DNA of 64,000 nt from Candidatus Solirubrobacter pratensis. Lineage in GTDB: Bacteria > Actinomycetota > Thermoleophilia > Solirubrobacterales > Solirubrobacteraceae. The notes under the pieces are model-generated. The model did no database searches, was not told where the DNA came from, and worked only from the letters and a program-made list of their open reading frames with translations. Positions 1-7,676 of the stretch are shown here, in pieces (the stretch's first letter is position 1; each line of letters opens with the position of its first letter). The stretch is taken from positions 62,001 to 126,000 of the forward strand of contig NZ_AUEK01000012.1 of the NCBI RefSeq assembly GCF_000425945.1. The letters are read 5' to 3'. Position numbers and translations under genes: made by a program.

Positions 1-582
1 CTGCGGCGTGTTGAGACCGGGAAGCTGGACGAGCGCGACCTGCACGTGCGAGCCGTGGTGGATCAGCTCGGCGCGCAGCGAGTCGAGGAAGCCCTTGATC
101 GCATGCTTGGCGCCGCAGTACGTCGCCTGGAGTGGGATCCCGCGCCGTGACAGCGCCGAGCCGACCTGCACGATCACGCCGCGGTCGCGCGGGAGCATCC
201 GGCGCAGCGCCGCCTGGGTGCCGTGAACGGACCCGAGGTAGGTCACCTGCGTCACGCGCAGGAACTCCTCCGGCGTGGTGTCCATCACCTCCGCGAGCAC
301 CGCGGTCATGGCGACGTTGATCCATACATCGATCGGCCCGAGCTCGGCTTCGATGCGCTCGGCGGCGCGCTCGACCTGCTCGGCGTCCGCGACGTCCGCG
401 CGAGCGACGCACGCCCGCCGTCCGTGGCCGCGGACCTCCTCGGCGGCCGCCGCGAGGCGGTCCTCGCCGCGGGCGATCAACCCGACGTCGGCGCCCTGGC
501 GCGCCAGCTCGCGCACCGTCGCCCGTCCCACACCGGCCGAGGCGCCGGTGACCACCACGACCTTCCCCGTGAGCTTGCCCAT
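1..582 (-). CDS. Short-chain dehydrogenase/reductase, C-terminus outside window
   Basis: The minus-strand frame starts at an ATG at 582 and runs off the left edge, giving 194 residues of an NAD(P)-dependent SDR. The N-terminus has the Rossmann signature GKVVVVTGASAGVGRATV, followed by the conserved N-x-A region (NVAMTAV) after the fourth strand. The active-site block is visible as a serine in QVGSALSRRGIP and the Y-x-x-x-K motif as YCGAKHA. Substrate cannot be told from the sequence. The gene follows the truncated LuxR gene in the same direction after 74 bases. Confidence 0.85.
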   Translation of the reverse strand, partial: MGKLTGKVVVVTGASAGVGRATVRELARQGADVGLIARGEDRLAAAAEEVRGHGRRACVARADVADAEQVERAAERIEAELGPIDVWINVAMTAVLAEVMDTTPEEFLRVTQVTYLGSVHGTQAALRRMLPRDRGVIVQVGSALSRRGIPLQATYCGAKHAIKGFLDSLRAELIHHGSHVQVALVQLPGLNTPQ

Positions 583-656
583 CCCGCCGTCATACCCGCG
601 ATCGTCCGCGTCATCCGCCGATCGGGCGAAGCGAGGGCTGCGTGCGGTCGGCGAGG

Positions 657-2867
657 TCAGTCGCCGCGCGCCGGCGCGAGGCGCGCGACGGCGGCGCCGG
701 CCTCGCGCCGGGAGGAGACGTTGAGCTTGGAGAGCACCGAGGAGACGTGGTGGTCGACGGTCTTGGGGGCGATCACGAGGGCGCGGGCGATCTCGGTGTT
801 GGTCGCGCCTTCGACGATCAGCTCGAGCACCTCGGTCTCGCGCGGGGTGAGCCCGGCCGGGGCGGCGCGGGACGCTCCGCGCGGGCCGCGCGGAATCCTC
901 CGCACGCCGGCGGCGCGGAGGCGGCGGCGCAGGTGCGCGGCCGAGCGGACGGCGCCGAGCCGGTCGAAGACGGCGAGCGCCTCCAGCCGCGCGGGCTCGC
1001 CGGCGGCGTCGGAGAGCGCGTCGGCGCGCTCGTACGGGAAGCCGATCCGCGCCCAGGCGGTCGCGGCGCCGAGGTGGTCGCCGGCGGCGGCGCGGGCGTA
1101 CGGCTCGGGGTCGTCGGCGTGGACCGGCACGTGCTCCCCGGCGCGCCGCATCCAGTGGGCCAGCTCCGCCCGCGGCCAGGGGTCGGCGCGCGAGACGGCG
1201 AGCTCGTAGGCCTCGCCCACGAGCGCGGCGACGGCCGTGACGTCGCCGTCCAGCCAGGCGTGCTCGGCACGCGCCGCCGCCACCGGCCCGAGCCGTTGCA
1301 GCTCCTGCGTCTTGACCGCCACGCGCCATGCCTCCTCGAGCGTCTCCCCCGCCTCGGGATCGCCCCGGCGCGCCTGCAGGCGGCCGAGCACGATCAGCGC
1401 GGGACAGAGGCTCACGCCCTGGTGCTCGCCGAGCGCGAGCGAGGCACGCGCGTCGGCCTCGGCGGCGTCCCACCGGCCGAGCAGCAGACGCAGGTTCGCG
1501 CGCACCCCGAGCATGTACTGCTCGTAGCCGTCCAGCTCGCGCTCGCGGGCGAAGCGAAGCGCGCGCTCGACGTCGCCCGCGCCGCGCGGATCCTCGCGCC
1601 GGCGGATCAGCGTCGCGGTGGCGAGGTTGACGAGCGCGCGCGCGGCGTGGTCCTCGGCGCCGCGCGCGGCCGCGAGCGCGTGCGCCTCCTCGAGCAGCGC
1701 CCGGCCGCGCTCGTTCTCCGCGCCGCCGACGAGCACGGTGCCGACGTTCGTCAGCGCGTGCGCGACGGTCTCGTCGTCGCCGAGGCGCCGCGCGAGCTCG
1801 ACGGCGCGCGTGCCGAGCGCGACCGCCTCCTCCCCGCGCTCGGCGAGCATCGCCAGCTGCGAGCGCGCGCTCAGCGCCATCGAGAGCTCGTGGCTGTCGG
1901 GGAACGCCTCCAGCAGCGCGATCGCGCGGTCGAGCGCCGCCTCGGCCTCCGCGCCGCGGCCCGACCACCACAGCAGGCGCGAGATCCAGCGCAGGCCGTC
2001 GCCGGCGCGCAGCGTGTCGCCGGCGGCCTCATGCAGCTCGAGCAGCGCGCTCCGGGCCTCGAGGGCGCGGTCCATGCGGCCGCACAGATACGCCTCATAG
2101 GCCACGCCCTCGAGCGCCTCGGCGCCCGCGCCGGCGTCGAGCGCGGCGTCCCAGTGCTCGAGCGCCTGCCGGTGCCCGCGGGCGGCGCTCGCCGCTCGCG
2201 CCGCGGCCGGCGCCAGCCGGCGGATCGCCGCGGCGTCTCCCGCCCGCCGCGCGTGATGCACGAGCCGCGCGGGATCGGCGCCGCCGCGCGCCTCCAGCGC
2301 CTCCAGCACGAACCGGTCGAGCCGCCGGCGGCGGACCGGCGAGATCGACTCCTCGACGGCGCGCCGCGCCAGGTCGTGCCGGAACGCGAGCGCGTCGCCG
2401 TCGAGGCTCAGCAGTCCAGCGGCGATGCACTCGTCGATCGCCGCGGCGTCCTCGTCGGCGAGCCAGAGCTCGGCGGGGCCCGGCACGACCGCGGCCAGCT
2501 CGACGACCGCGCGCGCCGCCGGCCCGATCCCCGAGAGCCGCGCGGCCAGCGCGTCGCGGACGCTCGCCGGCACCGTCTCCCCCGCCGGCGCGGCAAGCGC
2601 CTCGGTGACGAAGAACGGGTTGCCGCCTGACACCGCGTGCAGGTCGTCGGCCGTGCGCCCGGCGCGCCGCGCGAGCAGCGCGACGGCCTCCGCGGACAGC
2701 GCCGGCGGCTCGATCCGCCGCACGCAGTCGCGCGGCAGCGCCCCGAGCACGCGCCGCACCTCGGGCCGGTCGCTCAGCGCGTCGCTGCGGCACGTCAGCA
2801 CCAGGCAGCCGGGCGAGCGAACGAGCCGGCGGCCGAGCAGCGCCACCTCGAGCCCAGCGTAACCGGA
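657..2867 (-). pseudogene. Large LuxR-family ATPase regulator lacking its N-terminal P-loop half
   Basis: The frame carries the second half of a MalT/LAL-like regulator: the end of the AAA-type ATPase module (LVLTCRSDAL and PFFVTEAL), about 400 residues of TPR-like helical repeats, and a clear C-terminal LuxR helix-turn-helix (LTPRETEVLELIVEGATN then KTVDHHVSSVLSKLNVSS). In the family, about 100-150 residues with Walker A and B precede this point. Here homology stops near 2860, inside LEVALLGRRLV, and the frame continues into unrelated low-information sequence with no P-loop. The open frame extends to 3365 but that part overlaps a small plus-strand gene. I infer a 5' deletion. A short functional protein starting at an internal GTG cannot be excluded. 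Confidence 0.6.
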
Positions 2868-3083
2868 CGCGGTACTCGCGTGGGGCGTGTTCCCGCTGCA
2901 CCCAGCGGCCCGCGAGTGGCTCCCCGGCCGCGCCGACGTCGCGCGAGCCCCGTGACGGTCGAGCACATCGAGGATCGCGGTGCGGTAGGCTGAACGTTGC
3001 TTGCAGCTCGTGTCACTGCTGACCACTCGCGTCCGAGCACCTGTAAGCACGTTGACCCACTTCAAGAATTGGAGGATGACTCG

Positions 3084-3287
3084 ATGAGTCAGCCCGAACG
3101 CCTGCCCGATCACTCCCGGCAGGATGGAGCCACATCGCGCGGACGTGGATCGGCCACGACCGCCGAGGGGATCGCCGGAGAGCGAGCCCTGCTTGCCGCC
3201 CGCCTGCGCGGCCACAAGACCGAGCGGGTGACGCGCGCCGCGCGGCGACTCGAGGACGCTGCGCGCGCCGACGCACGCGCCGGCTAA
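3084..3287 (+). CDS. Small hydrophilic protein of unknown function
   Basis: A 67-residue, charged, Arg/Ala-rich protein with no membrane segment or signal peptide. The start was chosen because a GGAGG lies 8 bases before the ATG at 3084; an in-frame upstream extension to 2997 has no such site. The C-terminal half (EGIAGERALLAARLRGHK onward) is predicted by eye to be helical and rich in Arg. No family recognised. It sits beside the truncated LuxR gene on the opposite strand. Confidence 0.5.
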   Translation: MSQPERLPDHSRQDGATSRGRGSATTAEGIAGERALLAARLRGHKTERVTRAARRLEDAARADARAG

Positions 3288-3414
3288 CGGTCGGCCCACG
3301 CGGCGAACGAGGCGGTGCACCCGAACAGCGAGCCGCCCGGAACCGCGGACCGCCGCGTGCTCCACCTCTCAGCGACCCCCCGACGCGCGCCGCGCCCGTC
3401 CCTGAACGGGTGAT

Positions 3415-3572
3415 ATCGTTTGACGTGTCCGGGGAGACCAGCTTTCCCCGCTCGCTGACGCAAAGCCGGATGCCGTACGCGCACCGCGCCAGCGCCCTTT
3501 TGTATATGCGGCCACTGCTCGGCCCAGCCGAGCGGCGAGGTGGCGCACGGAGCGCCACTGGAAAGGGACGCA
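3415..3572 (+). promoter_or_regulatory. Structured leader of the winged-helix gene
   Basis: The stretch before the gene at 3575 can fold into several consecutive stem-loops: GGGGA/TCCCC near 3430-3450, GCTG/CAGC closing near 3456-3500, a perfect 7-bp stem GCTCGGC/GCCGAGC at 3517-3533, and a perfect 7-bp stem GTGGCGC/GCGCCAC at 3540-3558 that ends just before the ribosome-binding site. The rest of the 3288-3574 gap holds nothing else I can name. It may be an attenuating leader, a structured RNA or regulator operators. Confidence 0.35.
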
Positions 3573-3574
3573 TC

Positions 3575-3829
3575 ATGCCCCGAGCCGATTCCGCCACGCT
3601 GAACGTCCAGCCGCGCCAGCGACGAGACGTGTACGAAGGCCTTGCGAAGCTGCCCGCGGGCCGCTCGGTGAAGGACCTGCTGGGCGACTTCGAGATGCCC
3701 GAGAGCGAGCTCCGGGAGACCCTGCGCAAACTCGATCAAGCCGGTCTGGTGCGACGTGTGAAGGGGACCTGGTGGGCGATCCCGCTCGAGCCGACGAACG
3801 GGGATCCGAGAGCCGAAGCGGTCGCCTGA
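3575..3829 (+). CDS. Small winged-helix DNA-binding protein
   Basis: An 84-residue protein whose core (KDLLGDFEMPESELRETLRK, then LDQAGLVRRVKGTWWAI) has the layout of a winged helix: two helices, a recognition helix and a hairpin wing ending in the tryptophans. The start at 3575 follows a GAAAGGGA site; the open frame upstream to 3410 lies in the hairpin-rich leader and is unlikely to be translated. There is no effector domain, so it may act as a simple transcription regulator or an adaptor. The next gene begins 14 bases downstream, suggesting co-transcription. Confidence 0.7.
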   Translation: MPRADSATLNVQPRQRRDVYEGLAKLPAGRSVKDLLGDFEMPESELRETLRKLDQAGLVRRVKGTWWAIPLEPTNGDPRAEAVA

Positions 3830-3843
3830 TCCGGGGCGCGGAC

Positions 3844-4218
3844 ATGCCGAGCGAGCCACCGCACGACGCGCCCGTTCCCGAACCGGTGCGCGTCAATCAA
3901 GACCCGGACCGAGGCCGCGGCTCAGCTGGGGCCGCGACCGATCCGTCCGAGGAGCGCGAGGCGCGGCGGAGGGCGCGCGAGGATCGCCGCGGGCCGCGCG
4001 CGGAGCGCCCGGAGGAGAGGACTTCCTCTCATCGCAGGCGGCTGCCGCTCGAGGCGCCGCTGATGCGGGGTGTGGTCAGCGCCGGGATCGTCGGGATCGC
4101 GGTGTTCATCGCCGCGATCATGGGCTCACAAGGCGCCCAGGCGTGGCTGATCGGCTTGGTGGTGTCGGTCACGTCGCTCCTTCTGGCCGCGGTAGCGCGG
4201 CTCTCGCGACGGGCGTGA
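3844..4218 (+). CDS. Two-TM small membrane protein with charged N-terminus
   Basis: A 124-residue protein: about 65 hydrophilic residues rich in Arg, Glu and Pro, then two hydrophobic helices (VVSAGIVGIAVFIAAIM and AWLIGLVVSVTSLLLAAVA) separated by a short turn, ending in Arg-rich residues. The C-terminal hairpin suggests an inner-membrane protein with both ends in the cytoplasm. ATG at 3844 is preferred over the upstream ATG at 3772, which overlaps the winged-helix gene. The 265 bases after it (4219-4483) hold no gene I can recognise. Confidence 0.6.
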   Translation: MPSEPPHDAPVPEPVRVNQDPDRGRGSAGAATDPSEEREARRRAREDRRGPRAERPEERTSSHRRRLPLEAPLMRGVVSAGIVGIAVFIAAIMGSQGAQAWLIGLVVSVTSLLLAAVARLSRRA

Positions 4219-4483
4219 TCTCGAGCGGCGGTCCACGCCGACGCGGGCGGAGTCCCAGCAGCCGGTGCTCCCGGCGGCCGGCACGAGCGCGATCGCGGGC
4301 GCTGTGGCCGGCGATCGTCGGCAGGGCTTAGGACGCTTGCGCACCGCGCGCGACGATCGTCGCCGGGTGGTGTCCGACGGCAGGTGGCCGTCCTTCGTTG
4401 TCCCAGCCGTCCAGCTCGGGTCCCGAGGAACCCGTGCGGAGAAGCGTGGGAGCGCTGGTGTAGCGTTGCCGGGAGCGGAACAC

Positions 4484-4762
4484 TCACGCGCGCTCGACGT
4501 CGATGCGCCGCCGGCGCTCCGCGTCGTTGCGCGCGATCGTCTCGCGGATCTGGGCCGAGATCCGCGCGGAGAGGTCCGGAGGTCTGTTGTACGCCAGGCC
4601 GCGCGGCCGTGCGCGCAGGGATCGCAGGCCCACGAGCTCGGACAGGTCGCCGACGATTTCGAGCGGCCCCCCGCAACCGGGGCAGAGGTCATCGAGATGA
4701 TCTGCCGGGGGCCCATCACGCCATACGCGCGCCCTGCAGGCCAGGCATTTGGAATGCGCCAT
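4484..4762 (-). CDS. Small zinc-ribbon protein
   Basis: A 92-residue protein starting MAHSKCLACRARVW, with two Cys-x2-Cys pairs (CLAC near residue 6 and CPGCGG near residue 28) that should bind one zinc ion, followed by a basic helical tail (RISAQIRETIARNDAERRRR). A GGAG lies upstream of the ATG. The gene lies 2 bases after another zinc-ribbon gene and is certainly co-transcribed with it. Function unknown; nucleic-acid or protein binding is likely for such folds. Confidence 0.7.
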   Translation of the reverse strand: MAHSKCLACRARVWRDGPPADHLDDLCPGCGGPLEIVGDLSELVGLRSLRARPRGLAYNRPPDLSARISAQIRETIARNDAERRRRIDVERA

Positions 4763-4764
4763 GG

Positions 4765-5106
4765 TCACGTCTCCTTCGGCGCGGTCGCCGCACCCGCACG
4801 GGTCGTCGGCGCGCGGTGGCGGCGCTCGGCATGGTCGTGCCTGCGCGCTCGAACTTCTTGCACATGGGTGGCACTCTCGCGCAGGGACCGGCGCGTGCCG
4901 GCGGCGCGGGGCTTGGGCGCCCAGGCCTGGCCGCACTTCCAGCAGCGGTCGGTCTGGCCCGCCATCGGTGCCTGGCAGCCGTGGCACAGGCCCGGCTCGT
5001 GGCGGTTGCGCATGATGCTCATCTCCAGCTTTGGAGGGGGCGGTCTTCGCGTCAGCTCGCCCCGCGCGTTCGGGATCGTCGGCAGCGCCGACTCGACGGG
5101 ATCCAT
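4765..5106 (-). CDS. Small zinc-ribbon protein
   Basis: A 113-residue protein with one obvious zinc ribbon, CHGCQAPMAGQTDRCWKCG, at about residues 41-59, and an Arg/His/Thr-rich C-terminal tail. The start at 5106 follows GAAAGGGGG. It is the first gene of a two-gene unit with the zinc-ribbon gene at 4484-4762. The spacing of its CxxC pairs is typical of double zinc-ribbon proteins, but the function is not known. Confidence 0.65.
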   Translation of the reverse strand: MDPVESALPTIPNARGELTRRPPPPKLEMSIMRNRHEPGLCHGCQAPMAGQTDRCWKCGQAWAPKPRAAGTRRSLRESATHVQEVRARRHDHAERRHRAPTTRAGAATAPKET

Positions 5107-5268
5107 GCGGACCCCCTTTCAGGCGAGCGCGGGAGAACCGGTTCCGAGGCTTCAGACTGGTGCGCGTCCGCACCGGTCACGTTAGCGGACAGGGCGATCG
5201 GCTCTGCGCCGAGAGCTCGTACGCAGCGACCGTCCTGACACCGCACCGCCGAACCAGGAGAATCACCG

Positions 5269-5487
5269 ATGGTGCCCGTGTACGTGTACCGGCGCGAGGA
5301 CGGCTCGACCTTCGAGCTCCAGCAGCGCATGACCGAGGACAGCCTGGTCAGATGTCCGACGACGGGTCAGCGGGTCGAGCGTGTCCTGCAGCCGTTCGCT
5401 CCGCGTTTCAAGGGCACGGGGTTCTACTCGACCGACCACCGCAAGCCTAAGCCAGAGGAGCAGCCGAAGCGCGCGGGCGGGGAATGA
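5269..5487 (+). CDS. FmdB-like small regulatory protein without zinc cysteines
   Basis: A 72-residue protein aligned by eye to the FmdB family: MVPVYVYRREDGSTFELQQ at the N-terminus and FKGTGFYSTDHRK at the C-terminus match the typical first strand and FKGSGFYATDYR block. The family normally carries two CxxC zinc pairs. Here the first pair is replaced by REDG and the second keeps only one cysteine (CPTTGQ). CAGGAGA precedes the ATG. The protein is therefore probably zinc-free or structurally altered. Next gene downstream is a GAF-LuxR regulator, 28 bases away. Confidence 0.75.
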   Translation: MVPVYVYRREDGSTFELQQRMTEDSLVRCPTTGQRVERVLQPFAPRFKGTGFYSTDHRKPKPEEQPKRAGGE

Positions 5488-5515
5488 CGGCGGGTGTATC
5501 GTGAATTGAGTCGTC

Positions 5516-6535
5516 ATGCCGTGGCTCGTCGACAGCGACGTGGAAGCCGCGTACGGGTTCGCCCGCTCGATCGGGGCGCCCCGTACGGAGGAGGAGTTGG
5601 CGTGCCGCGTGCTGCAGGCGCTCGCCGAGCTCGTTCCCGCAGACGTCCTGACGTGGGATCGCGTCGAGCTCGCCACCGGCGCAGTCCGGCACACGGCGCT
5701 CCCGGAAGGAGCGGAGCCCGACGGAGCGTTCGAGGCCGTCGTCGGGGACGCGGCCGGTCACCCGCTCCTCGCGGCGCACGCGGCGGGTCGCCGCCCGGCC
5801 CTGCGGCTGTCGGACGTCGTGGAGCGCGGCGTCCTCACCCATGACGAGCTCTATGGCGAATTCCTGCACGCGTCCGGAGTGGAGTACGAGATCGCGATCG
5901 GCGTTCGGACCGGGCGCGGCGAGGCGGTCGTCGCCGGACTCGGGCGCAGCGAGCGCGCGTTCTCCGAGCGCGACCGCGATGTGCTCGACATTGTCCGCGC
6001 GAGGCTCGAGGGCGCGCTGCGGACCACGGAGGCGCGCAGGCGTCTCGCTCGCGCGCTCGCCGGCGAGCCGCGGCCCGACACGGCGGTGGTCGTGCTCGAT
6101 CGCGACGGCGAGATCCAGCTCTCGAGTCCTGGTGCGGCGCGCTGGCTGATCGAGCACTTCGGCGTGGGCGAGCATCCCGGCTGGCTGCCGGCAGCGGTGG
6201 CCGAGTGGCTCGCGCTGCCGCCGCGCCCGCCGCTGGTGAGCGAGCGCGAAGGCCGGCGCCTCACGGTCCGGTTGCTGCCCGGCGATCCGCACGTCCTGCT
6301 GCTCGAGGAGACGGTGGCGTGCTTCCGCATGGACGTGCTCGGGCGTCTCGGGCTGACCGCGCGCGAGAGCGAGGTCCTGAGCGCGGCCGCCGCTGTCGCC
6401 GACGAAGCAGAGCTCGCGTGCGAGCTGTTCCTGAGCCTTCACGCGGTACGCGAGCGGCTCGCGCGCCTCGAGGCCAAGCTGGGCGTGCAGACGGCGCGCG
6501 ACGCCGTCGCCCTGGCGCTCCGCGAGAGCGTCTGA
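5516..6535 (+). CDS. GAF-domain regulator with a degenerate LuxR-type HTH
   Basis: 339 residues. Residues 15-180 look like a GAF sensor domain. A second alpha/beta region lies around 185-270 (VVVLDRDGEIQLSSPGAARW resembles a PAS-like segment). The C-terminus begins LGLTARESEVLS as in LuxR proteins, but the scaffold then diverges (AAAAVADEAELACELFLS) before regaining LxxLEAKLGVQTARDAV. The overall plan matches actinobacterial transcriptional regulators that lack a phosphoacceptor receiver. DNA binding may be weak or altered because the recognition-helix region is degenerate. A hairpin follows 10 bases after the stop. Confidence 0.75.
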   Translation: MPWLVDSDVEAAYGFARSIGAPRTEEELACRVLQALAELVPADVLTWDRVELATGAVRHTALPEGAEPDGAFEAVVGDAAGHPLLAAHAAGRRPALRLSDVVERGVLTHDELYGEFLHASGVEYEIAIGVRTGRGEAVVAGLGRSERAFSERDRDVLDIVRARLEGALRTTEARRRLARALAGEPRPDTAVVVLDRDGEIQLSSPGAARWLIEHFGVGEHPGWLPAAVAEWLALPPRPPLVSEREGRRLTVRLLPGDPHVLLLEETVACFRMDVLGRLGLTARESEVLSAAAAVADEAELACELFLSLHAVRERLARLEAKLGVQTARDAVALALRESV

Positions 6536-6545
6536 CGGCCGAATC

Positions 6546-6561
6546 CCCCGGCCGGCCGGGG
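6546..6561 (+). terminator. Probable terminator after the GAF-LuxR gene
   Basis: A 16-base perfect palindrome, CCCCGG-CCGG-CCGGGG, starts 10 bases after the stop codon and is followed by TTGTATGG. The stem is strong, the T tract is weak. The rest of the gap to 6815 (about 250 bases) shows no gene on either strand; it lies between convergent transcription units. Confidence 0.4.
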
Positions 6562-6815
6562 TTGTATGGAACCGCGATCGCCGCCTCAGAGCCCTCGCCG
6601 ATCTCCGCGCCGCGCCGCCGTGAAGACCCACCGGAGGAAGCCGAGCCGCCCCTGGTCACGCGGCCTGCGCGGCCAAGGAGTACAGTTGATCGTAGCTGGC
6701 CCTGTGGCCAACATTTCCAGCCTGAGAGCGGGACTACGCCGACTCGCGAACGACGCGCCAAGGCAACGCACCCTCAGGCGATGGGATCGACTGCGGGGCC
6801 AGTCCCGCGCTCGCT

Positions 6816-7676
6816 CTACCTGCGCGCGGCGAACGCCGCCTGGCAGCCCTCACAACAGAAGTACACGCGCCCGTCGCCCTCGCCCAGGGACGGCGTCGAC
6901 TCGCTCACGACGACCTCCATCCCGCACACGGGATCGACGGCGGTCACGGGGGCCGCCGGCGCGTGCGCCGTGCGCTCGGCGACGATCTCCGCGAGGATCG
7001 AGATCGCGATCTCGGCCGGCCCGCGCGCCCCGATGTCCAGACCCGCCGGGGTGTGGACCTGGGCGCGCAGCGCGTCCGGCACGTCGAGCGAGGCGACCAC
7101 CGCGGCGCCTCGCCGCGGCGACGCGACCAGGCCGACGTAGCCGACGCCGGCGTGCAGGGCGCGTGCGAGCAGCGGCTCCTCGCCCTCGCCGTGCGAGGCG
7201 ACGACCAGCGCGGCGTCGGACGCGTCGGGCTCGGCGCCGCGCGCGACGTCGTAGCCCGCGGTCGCCGCGAGCTCGGCCACCGCGCGCGCGATCGGCGTGT
7301 CGCCCGCGACGACCACGCGCGCCGCCACCGGCTGCGGCTCGAGGAAGATCTCCAGCGACCCGCCGCTCAGGCACGGGTTGTGTGCGACGACGACGCCCTC
7401 CGCCGTCGCGGGCTCGTCCGCGGGCGCCGCGCCGGGGATCAGCCGCAGCAGGAGCGCCTCGCCGGTCTCAAGCGCCCGCGCCGCGTGCAGGCGGACCGAG
7501 GACTGCGCGCAGACGCCGCCGACGAAGCCCTCGATCGTCCCGTCGGCCAGCACGAGGGCGGAGTCCCCGGGCCGCACCGACGTCGGCTTCGCGGCGCGGA
7601 CGACGGTCGCGATCACGAACGGCACGCGGCCGCCCCGCAGCCGCTCCATCTCCTTCACGAGCTCACCCTTGATCAT
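6816..7676 (-). CDS. coxF: XdhC/CoxF-family CODH maturation factor fused to a YHS domain
   Basis: 286 residues. Residues 1-80 are an XdhC_CoxI domain (FVIATVVRAAKPTSVRPGDS and GFVGGVCAQSSV, with the conserved Cys at 56). Residues 119-235 are the XdhC Rossmann domain, ending YVGLVASPRRGAAV and TPAGLDIGARGPAEIAISI. Residues 245-286 are a YHS metal-binding domain with DPVCGM (248-253) and YFCCEGC (272-278). Family members help insert or sulfurate the molybdenum cofactor of CODH and xanthine dehydrogenase. The gene overlaps coxL1 by ATGA and is the last gene of the locus. The YHS fusion could carry copper for the Mo-Cu centre; that is inference. Confidence 0.85.
   Translation of the reverse strand: MIKGELVKEMERLRGGRVPFVIATVVRAAKPTSVRPGDSALVLADGTIEGFVGGVCAQSSVRLHAARALETGEALLLRLIPGAAPADEPATAEGVVVAHNPCLSGGSLEIFLEPQPVAARVVVAGDTPIARAVAELAATAGYDVARGAEPDASDAALVVASHGEGEEPLLARALHAGVGYVGLVASPRRGAAVVASLDVPDALRAQVHTPAGLDIGARGPAEIAISILAEIVAERTAHAPAAPVTAVDPVCGMEVVVSESTPSLGEGDGRVYFCCEGCQAAFAARR

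Noticed and set aside
642..2630. Long open frame on the plus strand inside the LuxR gene
   Set aside because: It lies antisense to a frame with clear LuxR HTH and ATPase motifs. Arg/Ala/Gly-rich translations like this are normal shadows at over 70% G+C.
3415..3500. GACGCAAAGCC string resembling the c-di-GMP-I (GEMM) riboswitch core
   Set aside because: The partner GGCAAACC and the tetraloop-receptor GGGTTGCC strings are not found nearby, so it cannot be called a riboswitch.
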